Shown: positions 7,624 through 15,325, counted from the stretch's first letter. The stretch: 31,660 bases of DNA from RGDT01 sp964630925 (GCA_964630925.1 CAZVZK010000115.1:1-31660); one strand, 5' to 3'. Notes: generated by a model not told the origin, from the letters alone. Made by a program: numbers and translations.

Positions 7624-8490
7624 TCACGGACGCAGCCACCAGTACGCCACGGGCGCCGCGAACAGCACCGAGTCGATCACGTCCAGGATGCCGCCGAAGC
7701 CCGGCACCGCGCCCGAGGCGTCCTTCTGCCCGCTGTCGCGTTTGATGAGCGACTCCGCCAGGTCGCCCAGCACCCCCGCCAGACCCAGCGCCAGCCCGAA
7801 CACCACCGCCCCGCCCGCGGGCGTCACCGAAGCCCATCCGCAGATCAGCACCGACGCCAGGACCGACCCCGTCACCCCGCCGACGAAGCCCTCCCACGTC
7901 TTCTTCGGGCTCAGCACCGGCGTCATCGGGTGCCGCCCCAGGAACTTCCCCGCCAGGTACGCGAACACGTCGCCCAGCTTCGGCACGGCCACGGCCAGCG
8001 CCATCGCCGCCAGGCCGTTGGGCAGCCAGCGGAGCTGGCAGAAGTACGCCGGCAGGAGGCCGACGTAGGCTGTGATGAGGAACAGGTGGGCGACGCGCGT
8101 CACCGCCCCGCCCGGCTTGCGGAACCACAGCATCTCATTCAGGAACGCGCCGAACAGGACGCAGGTGAACGCGGTCTGGATCCCCCGCCAGGGGTGGATC
8201 TCCCCCTCCGGCCCGGTCCATCGTTGATGGGCAGGCCACCCCGCCGCCACCACGACGGCGACGGCGGCCAGGCACGCCCACACCGGCGGGCGCTCGTGGC
8301 CCTCCATCAGGGCGTGCATCTCCCAGGCCGCCCGCAGCGCCAGCGCCTGGACACTCAGGAACAGGAACGGGTACAGCGGCGGCCCGAACGGGGCCGGCAG
8401 TGACAGGTCGCCCCACAGGATGCCCACGGCCCCCAGCGCCATCAGGGCACCCACGACGACACGCCGTCCGAAGTTGGGCGGTAGCGTCAC
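7624..8490 (-). CDS. cdsA: Phosphatidate cytidylyltransferase (CDP-diglyceride synthase)
   Basis: Makes CDP-diacylglycerol from CTP and phosphatidate at the inner membrane. 288 residues with several hydrophobic helices and the C-terminal family signature around residues 242-274: GDLAESLIKRDSGQKDASG followed by PGFGGILDVIDS. The signature has Phe and Val where the PROSITE-type pattern expects His and Arg. Other blocks are PKLGDVFAYLAGKFLG and LSPKKTWEGFVGG. The start is taken as the GTG at 8490, whose bases overlap the uppS stop in a GTGA, indicating translational coupling. A much longer open frame upstream in this phase is antiparallel coding noise inside uppS. Confidence 0.93.
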   Translation of the reverse strand: MTLPPNFGRRVVVGALMALGAVGILWGDLSLPAPFGPPLYPFLFLSVQALALRAAWEMHALMEGHERPPVWACLAAVAVVVAAGWPAHQRWTGPEGEIHPWRGIQTAFTCVLFGAFLNEMLWFRKPGGAVTRVAHLFLITAYVGLLPAYFCQLRWLPNGLAAMALAVAVPKLGDVFAYLAGKFLGRHPMTPVLSPKKTWEGFVGGVTGSVLASVLICGWASVTPAGGAVVFGLALGLAGVLGDLAESLIKRDSGQKDASGAVPGFGGILDVIDSVLFAAPVAYWWLRP

Positions 8491-9245
8491 GTCAGCCCAC
8501 CGAAGCGGCGTTCGCGGCGGGCGTAGTCGCGCAACGCCTGCCGCAGCGTGTCCACGTCGAAGTCCGGCCAGCACTTCTCCGTCACCCACAATTCCGCGTA
8601 GCTGATCTGCCACAGCAGGAAGTTGCTCACGCGCATCTCGCCCGCCGTGCGGATCATCAGGTCCGGGTCCGGCATGCCCGACGTGTACAGCGAATCGGCG
8701 ATGACCGCCTCGTCGATCCGGTCGGGCCGCAGCGTCCCCGCCCGCACCTCTTCGGCGATCTTGCGGACGGCGTCGATGATCTCGGTGCGTCCGCCGTAGT
8801 TGATCGCCAGGCACAGGCACAGGCCGGTGTTGTCCTGCGTCAGGCGGACGCTCTCGTCGATCTGCCGCAGGACGGGGTCGGGCAGCCCCTCGCGGCGTCC
8901 GATGGTGGCGAAGCGGATGTTCTGCTTCAGGATGCTGGGCCGCTCCTCGACGAGGTACTGCTCCAGAAGGGCCATCAGGAAGTCCAGCTCGGTCCGGGGC
9001 CGCTTCCAGTTCTCGCTGGAGAGGCAGTACAGGGTGAGCTGGCCGACGCCGAGGCGGACGCACTCCTCGACGGTGGACCGGACGGTGAGGACGCCCTGGG
9101 CGTGGCCCTCATGGCGTGGCCTGCCGCGCCCCCGCGCCCACCGCCCGTTGCCGTCCATGATGACGGCGACGTGGCCGGGCATGCGGGCGGGGTCGAGGCC
9201 GGCGTCGGCGAGGCGCCCCAGCGTCTCCGGGGAGAGGGTCTTCAT
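8487..9245 (-). CDS. uppS: Isoprenyl transferase (undecaprenyl diphosphate synthase type)
   Basis: Condenses isopentenyl diphosphate units in cis to make the polyprenyl carrier for envelope synthesis. 252 residues from the ATG at 9245. Motifs: HVAVIMDGNGRWA with the metal-binding Asp31, YCLSSENWKRP, and DLMIRTAGEMRVSNFLLWQ with the last conserved block; RTAGE replaces the usual RTGGE. A TTG at 9263 in frame would add six residues but has no better ribosome-binding site. It overlaps cdsA by four bases. The region just before the start contains an in-frame remnant of the purA 3' end, suggesting that purA once preceded it directly. Confidence 0.95.
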   Translation of the reverse strand: MKTLSPETLGRLADAGLDPARMPGHVAVIMDGNGRWARGRGRPRHEGHAQGVLTVRSTVEECVRLGVGQLTLYCLSSENWKRPRTELDFLMALLEQYLVEERPSILKQNIRFATIGRREGLPDPVLRQIDESVRLTQDNTGLCLCLAINYGGRTEIIDAVRKIAEEVRAGTLRPDRIDEAVIADSLYTSGMPDPDLMIRTAGEMRVSNFLLWQISYAELWVTEKCWPDFDVDTLRQALRDYARRERRFGGLT

Positions 9246-9266
9246 GCCCCAATGATACCTCAAGTC

Positions 9267-9284
9267 GTGAAGATGGTCTGCGCC
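9267..9284. repeat. 18-bp direct repeat, left copy (displaced purA 3' end)
   Basis: GTGAAGATGGTCTGCGCC, identical to 11289-11306, which is the 3' end of purA. Read on the minus strand it continues in the purA phase as AQTIFTT and then a TGA at 9260-9262, so it looks like a former purA terminus. It marks one end of the small-gene cassette. Confidence 0.85.
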
Positions 9285-9386
9285 AGGGCAGGCAAGTGCG
9301 GCGGGGGTGCGGCAGGGGCTGACCCGGAATCGGCGAATTGGAGGCCTGCCGCGACTCCACGGCCGACGTGGGTGGCTGCGTCTGCT

Positions 9387-9404
9387 GTTGGGGGCGGCCC
9401 CAAC
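9387..9404 (-). terminator. Hairpin after the last cassette gene
   Basis: GTTGGGG and CCCCAAC pair across a four-base loop, a few bases downstream (minus strand) of the stop at 9408. No T-run follows. Plausible transcript end of the cassette or a simple palindrome. Confidence 0.3.
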
Positions 9405-9407
9405 GGG

Positions 9408-9827
9408 TCAACCGGCGGGATTGGCGGTGCCGTTGAGGGCCGGCGCGGGCGCGCCGGCGGGCCGGATGTCGAGCTTCTGTATGTCGGGGGTGTTCGTGAA
9501 AGACACCCGCAGCAGCAGCTCAGGGGGGCCGGCCAATTTGAACACGCCCACCCCGCCGTAAGGGGTGACCGAAGACGGGCGGTATTCGTTGCAGAGGAAG
9601 GCGACACGGGCCAGGATGGGGCGGAATGTTGTCCTGCTCAAGGGCAGCTCTTCGGGGGCGTCCCCTTCCTGTCGTGGGGACAGCCAGCAGCGCCCTTCGG
9701 AAAACTCGACGGCGGCGCCCTCTTCACCGAGGAGACGCAGGTAGTGGTCGAACAGGCCGATCAGGCCGCCGCCCGGCGCGGGGGACGCCTGCCATCGTTC
9801 CGCGAACGTAAGCACCTGTCCGGTCAT
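9408..9827 (-). CDS. Unrecognised 139-residue protein, last gene of the purA cassette
   Basis: Not recognised. A soluble, mixed alpha/beta-looking protein: the N-terminal half reads FAERWQASPAPGGGLIGLFD, then SRTTFRPILARVAFLCNEYR, a GGVGVFKLAGPPELLLRVSF strand pair, and a Pro/Ala-rich tail. No signal peptide or transmembrane segment. Its ATG overlaps the stop of the preceding gene as ATGA, so it is translationally coupled to the ADP-ribosyltransferase-like gene. That suggests the two products work as a pair, for example effector and partner (inference only). Confidence 0.6.
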   Translation of the reverse strand: MTGQVLTFAERWQASPAPGGGLIGLFDHYLRLLGEEGAAVEFSEGRCWLSPRQEGDAPEELPLSRTTFRPILARVAFLCNEYRPSSVTPYGGVGVFKLAGPPELLLRVSFTNTPDIQKLDIRPAGAPAPALNGTANPAG

Positions 9828-10291
9828 GGTAGCCCCCGTATCTCCTTGGTCAACCCGCCCCAGGCCTCCAACAAGGCGTCGAACGCGGGCCCCGAATCGA
9901 ATTGTATCACCCAGCCGGCAGCCTCCGCGAGTTGCAGGGCCGTGGCGTCGGGAGGCACGGCGTGGAGCAGGCCGTAGGCCCCGAGGTATTCACGGGCCGC
10001 CGCGATGATGATCTCATCGGGGATGTCCACCCACACGACCGCCGGGCCACCTTCGCTCGGGAACGCCGACGCCTTCCCCGCGGCGTAATGCTCGGATTGC
10101 CCGAGGCCCGACACATGGGCCCCGACGGCGAACGAGAAGTTCTCCGCCAGGACGATCCCGCCCGGCTCTCGGAAACGCAGGTCCGGCCCGAGGCGGAGGA
10201 TACTCTCCGCACGCGAGCGGGTCGTGCCGTGCAACAGCCACCTGCCGGGCCGCCCTCCTCGCCATCCCGGCCCATCATCGCAGTGGGCCAC
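9824..10291 (-). CDS. Small protein with ADP-ribosyltransferase-like N-terminal motif
   Basis: 155 residues from a GTG start. The N-terminal part WLLHGTTRSRAESILRLGPD has the HGT....A..IL..G layout seen at the NAD-binding start of PARP/ART-fold enzymes and RNA 2'-phosphotransferases. Later blocks are GGIVLAENFSFAVGAHVSG and PAVVWVDIPDEII. The remaining ART catalytic positions could not be assigned with certainty, so this is a fold suggestion and not a function call. The start lies seven bases after the stop of the split gene and its end overlaps the next start by four bases. The alternative is a planctomycete-specific family of unknown role. Confidence 0.5.
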   Translation of the reverse strand: MAHCDDGPGWRGGRPGRWLLHGTTRSRAESILRLGPDLRFREPGGIVLAENFSFAVGAHVSGLGQSEHYAAGKASAFPSEGGPAVVWVDIPDEIIIAAAREYLGAYGLLHAVPPDATALQLAEAAGWVIQFDSGPAFDALLEAWGGLTKEIRGLP

Positions 10292-10298
10292 CCCGCCG

Positions 10299-10922
10299 TC
10301 AACGATCCGGTCTCAGTGGCGGAAAGCATCTCGCCTGCCGCACCCGATACAAGTCCCAATCAAACTGATCGAGATGCTGTCGCAACTCAGCGAAGGGAAT
10401 GAAGCTATCCAGCTCCGCCGTCAAGGTGACTCGCCCTCTGGCGAGGACAGTGAGCCAAAGATCGCCGTAGGGCTTCTCCAGATAGACGTTCATCCCGTAG
10501 ACGGCCTTCGAGTCAGCCTCGTCGCCGTCGATTGCTTTCTGGTCGATGCCCCACTGCTACTCCAAGGTGAGCTGCTCGCCCTCGACATGGAGGAACGAGG
10601 GTGTCTCCTCTAGACTTGGGGCAACAGGTGCCAAATGCACTCTGACGAACCTGACTCCTTCCATCACCAACTTGCCACCCCATCCCGCCAAGTACAACGG
10701 GCAGGGGAACGCCGGCTGCAATCGCTCCGGCAGTGGGAGCGTGCTAGCCGCAACCAATTCAACACCCGCCCACTGCCTCAAGATGACACCCTGAACCATG
10801 AAGACCAAGGTCTTCTCCTCCTGGCTGGGCTTGCACGCAGCACGGGGATCAAAGGCGATGATACCTTCCCTGAACTCGAACTGGTGGAACCGCTCGCCGG
10901 TCAGATCGAAGGCGTGAATCAT
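10299..10922 (-). pseudogene. Unrecognised ~208-codon gene split by one in-frame TAG
   Basis: From the ATG at 10922 (AAGGAG eight bases upstream, overlapping the previous stop) the frame runs 121 residues, starting MIHAFDLTGERFHQFEF, to a TAG at 10557-10559. The same frame continues without interruption as QWGIDQKAIDGDEADSK, then MNVYLEKPYGDLWLTVLARG, to the stop at 10299. No start codon or ribosome-binding site sits between the TAG and codon 22 after it; the next ATG is at 10493. One base change (CAG to TAG) would explain the break. Either a nonsense mutation, a sequencing error, or two short products. No known family was recognised; both halves look soluble. Confidence 0.55.
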
Positions 10923-10927
10923 GGGCA

Positions 10928-11272
10928 TCACTCCTTGCCCATCAATGAATCCACCGCCAAGCAGCCTCGCACATGCACACCCGGATTACGGCATTGGTTC
11001 AGCATATCGACGTTATTGCAGCCTGCTTCTTCAAGGGCCGCAGCAAGGACGACGAGACGCGTGGAATCAAGTGTCCCGGTTGGCAGGGTGCGATTGTCGT
11101 TGGCGGCAGGGGCAAGGGCGTCGAGTACCTGGCAGAACCGGCTGTCTTCAGGGAACTGCTGGCGCAGCTCGGAGTGTCGGGCAAGGTGCTCTTGGACTTG
11201 GAAGGCGGCTACTCTCAGCCGGTCAAGACCATCGAAAAGAACATATTGGTTGACAATTCTGTTTCTGGTCAT
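10928..11272 (-). CDS. Small planctomycete-type protein with PGxHVRGC C-terminal motif
   Basis: About 114 residues from the ATG at 11272, 9 bases after the purA stop. The N-terminal two thirds are not recognised. The C-terminus, ALEEAGCNNVDMLNQCRNPG followed by VHVRGCLAVDSLMGKE, matches a tail I know from many small Gemmata-group proteins (LEEAGC...HLRGPGPHVRGCW.LD..LGKE), often in families with large paralogue counts. Function unknown. It is the first gene of the purA cassette, with lower GC than its flanks, and was probably transcribed from the purA promoter. Confidence 0.7.
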   Translation of the reverse strand: MTRNRIVNQYVLFDGLDRLRVAAFQVQEHLARHSELRQQFPEDSRFCQVLDALAPAANDNRTLPTGTLDSTRLVVLAAALEEAGCNNVDMLNQCRNPGVHVRGCLAVDSLMGKE

Positions 11273-11281
11273 CAAAATACG

Positions 11282-12565
11282 CTACGCGGTGAAGATGGTC
11301 TGCGCCCGGTCCGGCCCCACCGACACGATCCCGATGGGCAGCCCGAGCGTCTCGCCCAACTTGTCGATGTACGAGCGCGCGTTCTTCGGCAGGTCGGCGA
11401 GCTTCGTCGCGGCCGTGATCTCCTCGCGCCAGCCGGGGAACGTCTCGTACACCGGCCTGCACCGGGCCAGGAGGAAGGCGTCGCCGGGGAAGCGCTCGGT
11501 CCGCTCGCCGTCCAGCTCATACGCCACGCACACCTTCAGCTCGTCGAACCCGCTCAGCACGTCGAGCAGCATCAGCGACAGCGTGTCGGCGCCGTTCAGT
11601 GCCGCGCTGTACCTCACGGCGACGGCGTCGAACCACCCGCACCGCCGTGGCCGGCCCGTGACGGTGCCGTACTCCCGGCCCCGCTTGCGGATCAGCTCGC
11701 CCGTCTCGTCCAGAAGCTCCGTCGGGAACGGCCCACCGCCGACGCGTGTCGTGTACGCCTTGATCACCCCGAGGACGCTGGTCAGGTTGCGGCCCGGCAC
11801 GCCGCAGCCGCTCCACACCCCGGCCACGCTCGAATTGCTCGACGTGACGTAGGGGTACGTCCCGTGGTCCACGTCCAACAGGCTGCCCTGCGCCCCCTCG
11901 AACAGCACCTTCTTGCCCCCGGCGAGGGCGTCGTGCAGGAGATGTGTCGTGTCGGCGATGTGCGGGCGCATCGTCTCGCCGAAGGCGGTGTACTGGGCGT
12001 GGAGCGTCGCCGGGTCGAACATCGGCGCGTCGGGGTCGAGGCCGTGCAACAGGCGGTTCTTGTAGGGGACGATGAAGTCGAGCCGCTGCCGCAGGTGGTC
12101 GGGGTGGAGCAGCTCGCCGACCCGGACGCCGCGGAGCCGCCCGAGCTTGTCCTGGTAGCAGGGGCCGATGCCGCGTCCCGTGGTGCCGATGGCGTCGCCG
12201 GCGGCGGCGCCCTCCTGGAGCCGGTCCTCCTCCTTGTGGTAGGGGAAGATGACGTGGGCGTGGTTGGAGACGACGAGGTTCTTGCCGACGTGGACGCCGG
12301 CCTTGCGGAGCGTCTCGACCTCGTCGTGGAACTTCAGCGGGTCGATGACGACGCCGTTGCCGACGACGGAGGTGACGTTCGGGTTGAGGATGCCGGTGGG
12401 GAGGAGGGAGAGCTTGTAGGTCTGGCCGGCGTGGACGATGGTGTGGCCGGCGTTCGCCCCGCCGTTGTAGCGGACGACGAAGTCGTGGCTCTCGGTGAGC
12501 AGATCGACGATCTTGCCCTTGGCCTCGTCGCCCCATTGCAGGCCGACGACACAGGTGCAAGGCAT
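11282..12565 (-). CDS. purA: Adenylosuccinate synthetase
   Basis: First committed step from IMP to AMP: IMP + aspartate + GTP gives adenylosuccinate. 427 residues, full length. Motifs: GLQWGDEAKGK with catalytic Asp13, NGGANAGHT with catalytic His41, TTGRGIGPCY, FEGAQGSLLDVDHGTYPYVT, TTRVGGGPFPTEL and TVTGRPRRCGWFDAVAVRYS. The last codons (AQTIFTA) fall within the 18-bp repeat that is also present at 9267-9284, so the present terminus may have been supplied by the inserted cassette. PNP, another purine enzyme, lies about 8 kb away and is not in the same operon. Confidence 0.97.
   Translation of the reverse strand: MPCTCVVGLQWGDEAKGKIVDLLTESHDFVVRYNGGANAGHTIVHAGQTYKLSLLPTGILNPNVTSVVGNGVVIDPLKFHDEVETLRKAGVHVGKNLVVSNHAHVIFPYHKEEDRLQEGAAAGDAIGTTGRGIGPCYQDKLGRLRGVRVGELLHPDHLRQRLDFIVPYKNRLLHGLDPDAPMFDPATLHAQYTAFGETMRPHIADTTHLLHDALAGGKKVLFEGAQGSLLDVDHGTYPYVTSSNSSVAGVWSGCGVPGRNLTSVLGVIKAYTTRVGGGPFPTELLDETGELIRKRGREYGTVTGRPRRCGWFDAVAVRYSAALNGADTLSLMLLDVLSGFDELKVCVAYELDGERTERFPGDAFLLARCRPVYETFPGWREEITAATKLADLPKNARSYIDKLGETLGLPIGIVSVGPDRAQTIFTA
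11289..11306. repeat. 18-bp direct repeat, right copy (inside purA 3' end)
   Basis: Identical to 9267-9284. It forms the penultimate codons of purA (AQTIFT) and ends 5 bases before its stop. Neighbouring bases on both sides differ between the copies except for single positions, so the duplication is confined to about 18-20 bases. Confidence 0.85.
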
Positions 12566-12672
12566 GAAGATAACCCCGAGGAGAGATGGGCTGGGCCAGC
12601 GGGTTGTCTAGGCGGACGCGCCGGGGAGGTCAAGGGGCGGCGTGATCCGGGCGGGCGGCGCCGCGCGGGCCC

Positions 12673-14226
12673 TCACCCCCGGATCCCGTCCCGCGCCGGC
12701 ATCATCCCTTCCGATGACACCGGCTTCGTGCCCGGCGCCGGCCCCGCGGGCGCCACGAAGGCCGGCCCCGCCGGCGGGCGGTACAGCCCCAGCGCGTAAT
12801 ACGCCAGCACCCCCGCCGCGATGAACCCCAGCCCGATGAACGCCTCCGTCCGCGACTTCGGCGTCGCCAGCATGCTCCCCAGGATGAACAGCGGCAGCAC
12901 CCCGTACACCGCCGGCAGCCACGGGTACCACGGGCACCTGTACGGCCTCTCCACGTCCGGGTACTTCCGCCTCAACACGAAGATACACAGCACCGCCGCC
13001 GTCTCGAAGATCACCGCCCCGAACATGGCGAAGTCCGTCAACTGGTCGAACGGCCCCTTGCCCGCCGGCAGGATGCCCACCCACGCCAGCGCCGACACGC
13101 CCACGACCAGCAGGCACGACCACGCCGCCAGCACCGCGATGGCCGCCGCCGGCGTCTCCCACACCGGGTGGATGCGCCGCAGCCACGCCGGGGCCAGGCC
13201 GTCCTCGCCCATCGCGAACAGCAGGCGCGGCCCGACCAGCAGGTTGCCGTTCAGCGACCCCAGCACCGAGCACAGGATCACCCCGCTGACCGCCACGCCC
13301 CCCAGCGGCCCCAGGAGCTTCACCGCCGCCGCCGTCGCCGTCGGCGTGTCGCCCACCCCCTGGATCTCCTTGCTCGACAGGAGCAGGTAGTACGCCAGGT
13401 TGCACCCGAGATACAGCGCGATCACCACGCCCACGCCCACGATCAGTGATAGCGGCAGGTTCCGTTGCGGCTCGCGCACCTCCCCGGCCACGGGTCCGAT
13501 GTTCATCCACCCGTGGTACGGCCACAGCACGCCCAGGAGCGCCGTGCCGACGCCGGCCAGGAGGGCGAGGTCGAACGTGTCCGGCCAGAAGGGGTACAGC
13601 CGCGACACCGCCGGCTGCGTCCCGCCGGGCGCCGGCGAGCCCGTCGCCAGGAACCACAGGGGCACGAGGGCGACGGCGGCGATGGTGCCCACCTTGACGG
13701 CCGTGATGCCGATCTGCACGCCGGCCCCGAGCTTGACCCCCCGCATGTTCACCAGCGCCAGCGCGAGGATCACCAGGACCGTGACGGAGATCTGCCCCCA
13801 CAGCGGCACCTTGCCCGCCGGCGCCAGCCCCATCGCGGCACGCAGGTCGGCGCTCGTCGCCACGTCGTGCAGCGACAGGGTGAACGCGGTGGCCAGGGCG
13901 GCGATGGACCCGGAGCGGATCATCCAGAAATCGACCCACCCCCACAGCCACCCGGCCAGACGCCCGTACCCCTCGCGCAGGAAGACGTAGTTGCCGCCCG
14001 CCCGAGGCAGGACGCTGGCGACCTCCGCGTAGATGAGCGCCCCCGCCAGCGCGAGTAGGCCGCCGAGGATCCACACGACGGCGGCGAGGCCGGCGTAGGG
14101 CACGTCGTTGGCGATGGCCTTGGGCTTGAAGAACACGCCGGACCCGATGACGGTGCCGACGACGATGGCGACGGCGGCCCACGGCCCGAGGACGCGCGGC
14201 AGGGTCGGCTGTGCTGGGGTGGTCAT
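12673..14226 (-). CDS. APC-family amino acid permease
   Basis: 517 residues with about 12 transmembrane helices. Helix 1 carries the APC motif VGTVIGSGVFFKPKAIA, and ALIYAEVASVLPRAGGNYVF follows in the helix-2 region, both typical of LAT/AdiC-type exchangers and permeases. WPYHGWMNIGPVAGEVREPQ is the conserved helix-6/7 region of the LAT group. The ATG at 14226 is chosen because the next 20 residues match the family start; an upstream in-frame extension adds only Arg-rich sequence. The substrate is likely an amino acid and cannot be narrowed. It lies 108 bases downstream of nothing coding on its 5' side and is divergent from the small genes at 14449. Confidence 0.88.
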   Translation of the reverse strand: MTTPAQPTLPRVLGPWAAVAIVVGTVIGSGVFFKPKAIANDVPYAGLAAVVWILGGLLALAGALIYAEVASVLPRAGGNYVFLREGYGRLAGWLWGWVDFWMIRSGSIAALATAFTLSLHDVATSADLRAAMGLAPAGKVPLWGQISVTVLVILALALVNMRGVKLGAGVQIGITAVKVGTIAAVALVPLWFLATGSPAPGGTQPAVSRLYPFWPDTFDLALLAGVGTALLGVLWPYHGWMNIGPVAGEVREPQRNLPLSLIVGVGVVIALYLGCNLAYYLLLSSKEIQGVGDTPTATAAAVKLLGPLGGVAVSGVILCSVLGSLNGNLLVGPRLLFAMGEDGLAPAWLRRIHPVWETPAAAIAVLAAWSCLLVVGVSALAWVGILPAGKGPFDQLTDFAMFGAVIFETAAVLCIFVLRRKYPDVERPYRCPWYPWLPAVYGVLPLFILGSMLATPKSRTEAFIGLGFIAAGVLAYYALGLYRPPAGPAFVAPAGPAPGTKPVSSEGMMPARDGIRG

Positions 14227-14304
14227 GGTGGACAGTCTACGGAGCGCGAGCGTCACTTGGCGAGCGGCGCGGCGTGAGCCGCCGGTTGAGGCCACTCACA
14301 CCCC

Positions 14305-14386
14305 GCCTTGCCGCCGGCCCGCGCCCGGCAGTAACATCACGCCATGTCTCACGCAACGATCTCCTCTCGTCGCCGCCTTCGCCGCG
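14305..14386 (+). pseudogene. Decayed duplicate of the promoter and first codons of the gene at 15326
   Basis: Bases 14305-14346 align to 15287-15328 with few mismatches, including the ATG. The GCCTTCGCCGCG word at 14375-14386 matches 15359-15370 in the gene. Compared with the intact gene (45 bases from ATG to that word) this copy has 43, so it is frameshifted. It stops after 19 codons. It is a remnant, or a promoter copy with a short leader frame, upstream of the small pair at 14449. Confidence 0.6.
14308..14337 (+). promoter_or_regulatory. Putative promoter, duplicate copy
   Basis: TTGCCG, an 18-base spacer and TAACAT, the same layout as at 15290-15319. It could drive the pair 14449-15281. 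A further TAGAAT at 14432-14437 lies just before GAGGTGA and the ATG at 14449. Confidence 0.35.
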
Positions 14387-14448
14387 TTTGGTGCTTGGCC
14401 TGATTGTCTTTCTGCATCCCCGCTGGCAGGGTAGAATGAGGTGAGTCG

Positions 14449-14781
14449 ATGGCCGGCGAGGCGGCACCGACGATCCATGAAGCGGAGCGGGCCTCCGGCC
14501 CATCGGGCGCGGTCCTCCACGGCGCGGAGCTCACCGTCGAGCAGGCCGTCGCCCGCCGCGCCGCTGGCGGCGACGTCGTGGTCCGTGGTGACGACATCAA
14601 CGCGAATCGCCGGCTGGCGGAGCAGATCGAGGCGGCCGTCGGGCCGTATCTGCGGATGGCGCCGCACCGCAGGAGCGCGGGGCCGCTGGCCCTACCGCAC
14701 TTCCAGCAATCGGACCCGAGCCACCCAGGGCACACGTTCTACGAGACGCCCACCGTCAAGGCCCAGCGGAGGAGGCCATGA
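14449..14781 (+). CDS. Small protein resembling a polymorphic-toxin C-terminal module
   Basis: 110 residues with the strong ribosome-binding site GAGGTGA. The first half reads GAVLHGAELTVEQAVARRAA and GGDVVVRGDDINANRRLAEQ. The second half has a polar, His-rich end, MAPHRRSAGPLALPHFQQSD and then GHTFYE. This His-rich tail after a short alpha/beta region resembles free-standing toxin tips from RHS or polymorphic toxin systems (recollection, low certainty). No signal peptide. It overlaps the next gene by four bases (ATGA), so the two are coupled; such coupling is common for toxin and immunity genes. It could equally be an unrelated accessory family. Confidence 0.6.
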   Translation: MAGEAAPTIHEAERASGPSGAVLHGAELTVEQAVARRAAGGDVVVRGDDINANRRLAEQIEAAVGPYLRMAPHRRSAGPLALPHFQQSDPSHPGHTFYETPTVKAQRRRP

Positions 14782-15281
14782 AGTATTTCACCCGCGATCT
14801 ACACCTCGCGATGCAGCACCCCGGCGACGCCGAAGCCTCAGCGGCCGATGCGGCCTGGGAACGGGCCGTCGATGCCTATGAGGCACGCCTCTCCGCCCTC
14901 CGCCCGTCGTTGCCCTCCTCCGTCCTCCAGTTGCTCGACGGGCACCTGCTGCACGACGCCCGAGTCCTCGGCACGGGGGCGCCTTCGGGCCGGTTCGTTC
15001 TCACAATCCGGCTCGACGCGCCCCCGCACGAGGTGCTGACCATCGCCTACACGCTCACGGCCCCGGCCGTCTGGCGCCGCGTGTCGTTCGCCGGCATGCC
15101 CGACGGCGCGCCGCCCCTGTGGCTGTACGACGAGGTGGAGGCCGGGCCGGACGGCTTCGTTCACTCGGTGCTGTTCTCGAACGGGTGGGAGCTGGACGTG
15201 CCGTTCCGGGAGGTCGAGGTGCTCTCCGCCTCACCCGTGCTGCCGCCCGTGCCCGGCCTCGCCCCCGTGGCGGTGACGTGA
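14778..15281 (+). CDS. DUF4085-like protein
   Basis: 167 residues; AGGAGG precedes the ATG, which overlaps the stop of the previous gene. The start MKYFTRDLHLAMQHPGD and the following helical region ending in LPSSVLQLLDGHLLHDARVL recall DUF4085-type proteins. The second half is predicted beta strands (FVLTIRLDAPPHEVLTIAYT, LWLYDEVEAGPDGFVHSVLF). These proteins are often scattered singletons near small toxin-like genes, and an immunity role is possible but unproven. Confidence 0.6.
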   Translation: MKYFTRDLHLAMQHPGDAEASAADAAWERAVDAYEARLSALRPSLPSSVLQLLDGHLLHDARVLGTGAPSGRFVLTIRLDAPPHEVLTIAYTLTAPAVWRRVSFAGMPDGAPPLWLYDEVEAGPDGFVHSVLFSNGWELDVPFREVEVLSASPVLPPVPGLAPVAVT

Positions 15282-15289
15282 CGCCGTCC

Positions 15290-15319
15290 TTGCCGCCCGC
15301 CCGCGCCCGGCCGTAATAT
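15290..15319 (+). promoter_or_regulatory. Putative leaderless promoter for the gene at 15326
   Basis: TTGCCG (15290-15295), 18-base spacer, TAATAT (15314-15319), then only six bases to the ATG. A transcript started at the normal distance would begin at or next to the start codon, and no ribosome-binding site is visible. A near copy exists at 14308-14337 with the same spacing. Confidence 0.45.
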
Positions 15320-15325
15320 CACGCC

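Larger units (their letters stand above)
9267..11306 (-). mobile_element. Putative integrated cassette at the 3' end of purA
   Basis: About 2 kb bounded by an exact 18-bp direct repeat (9267-9284 and 11289-11306) that is purA coding sequence. All genes inside point the same way as purA, are small, are packed with overlaps or gaps of under 10 bases apart from the region split by a TAG, and have no clear housekeeping homologues. The part from about 10300 to 11280 has visibly lower GC than its flanks. The layout is what integration at a gene's 3' end leaves behind: the incoming DNA restores purA while the old tail is displaced beyond the insert. No integrase or transposase lies inside, so mobilisation would have been in trans or its gene has been lost. 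The first gene starts 9 bases after the purA stop and probably uses read-through from purA. Confidence 0.55.
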
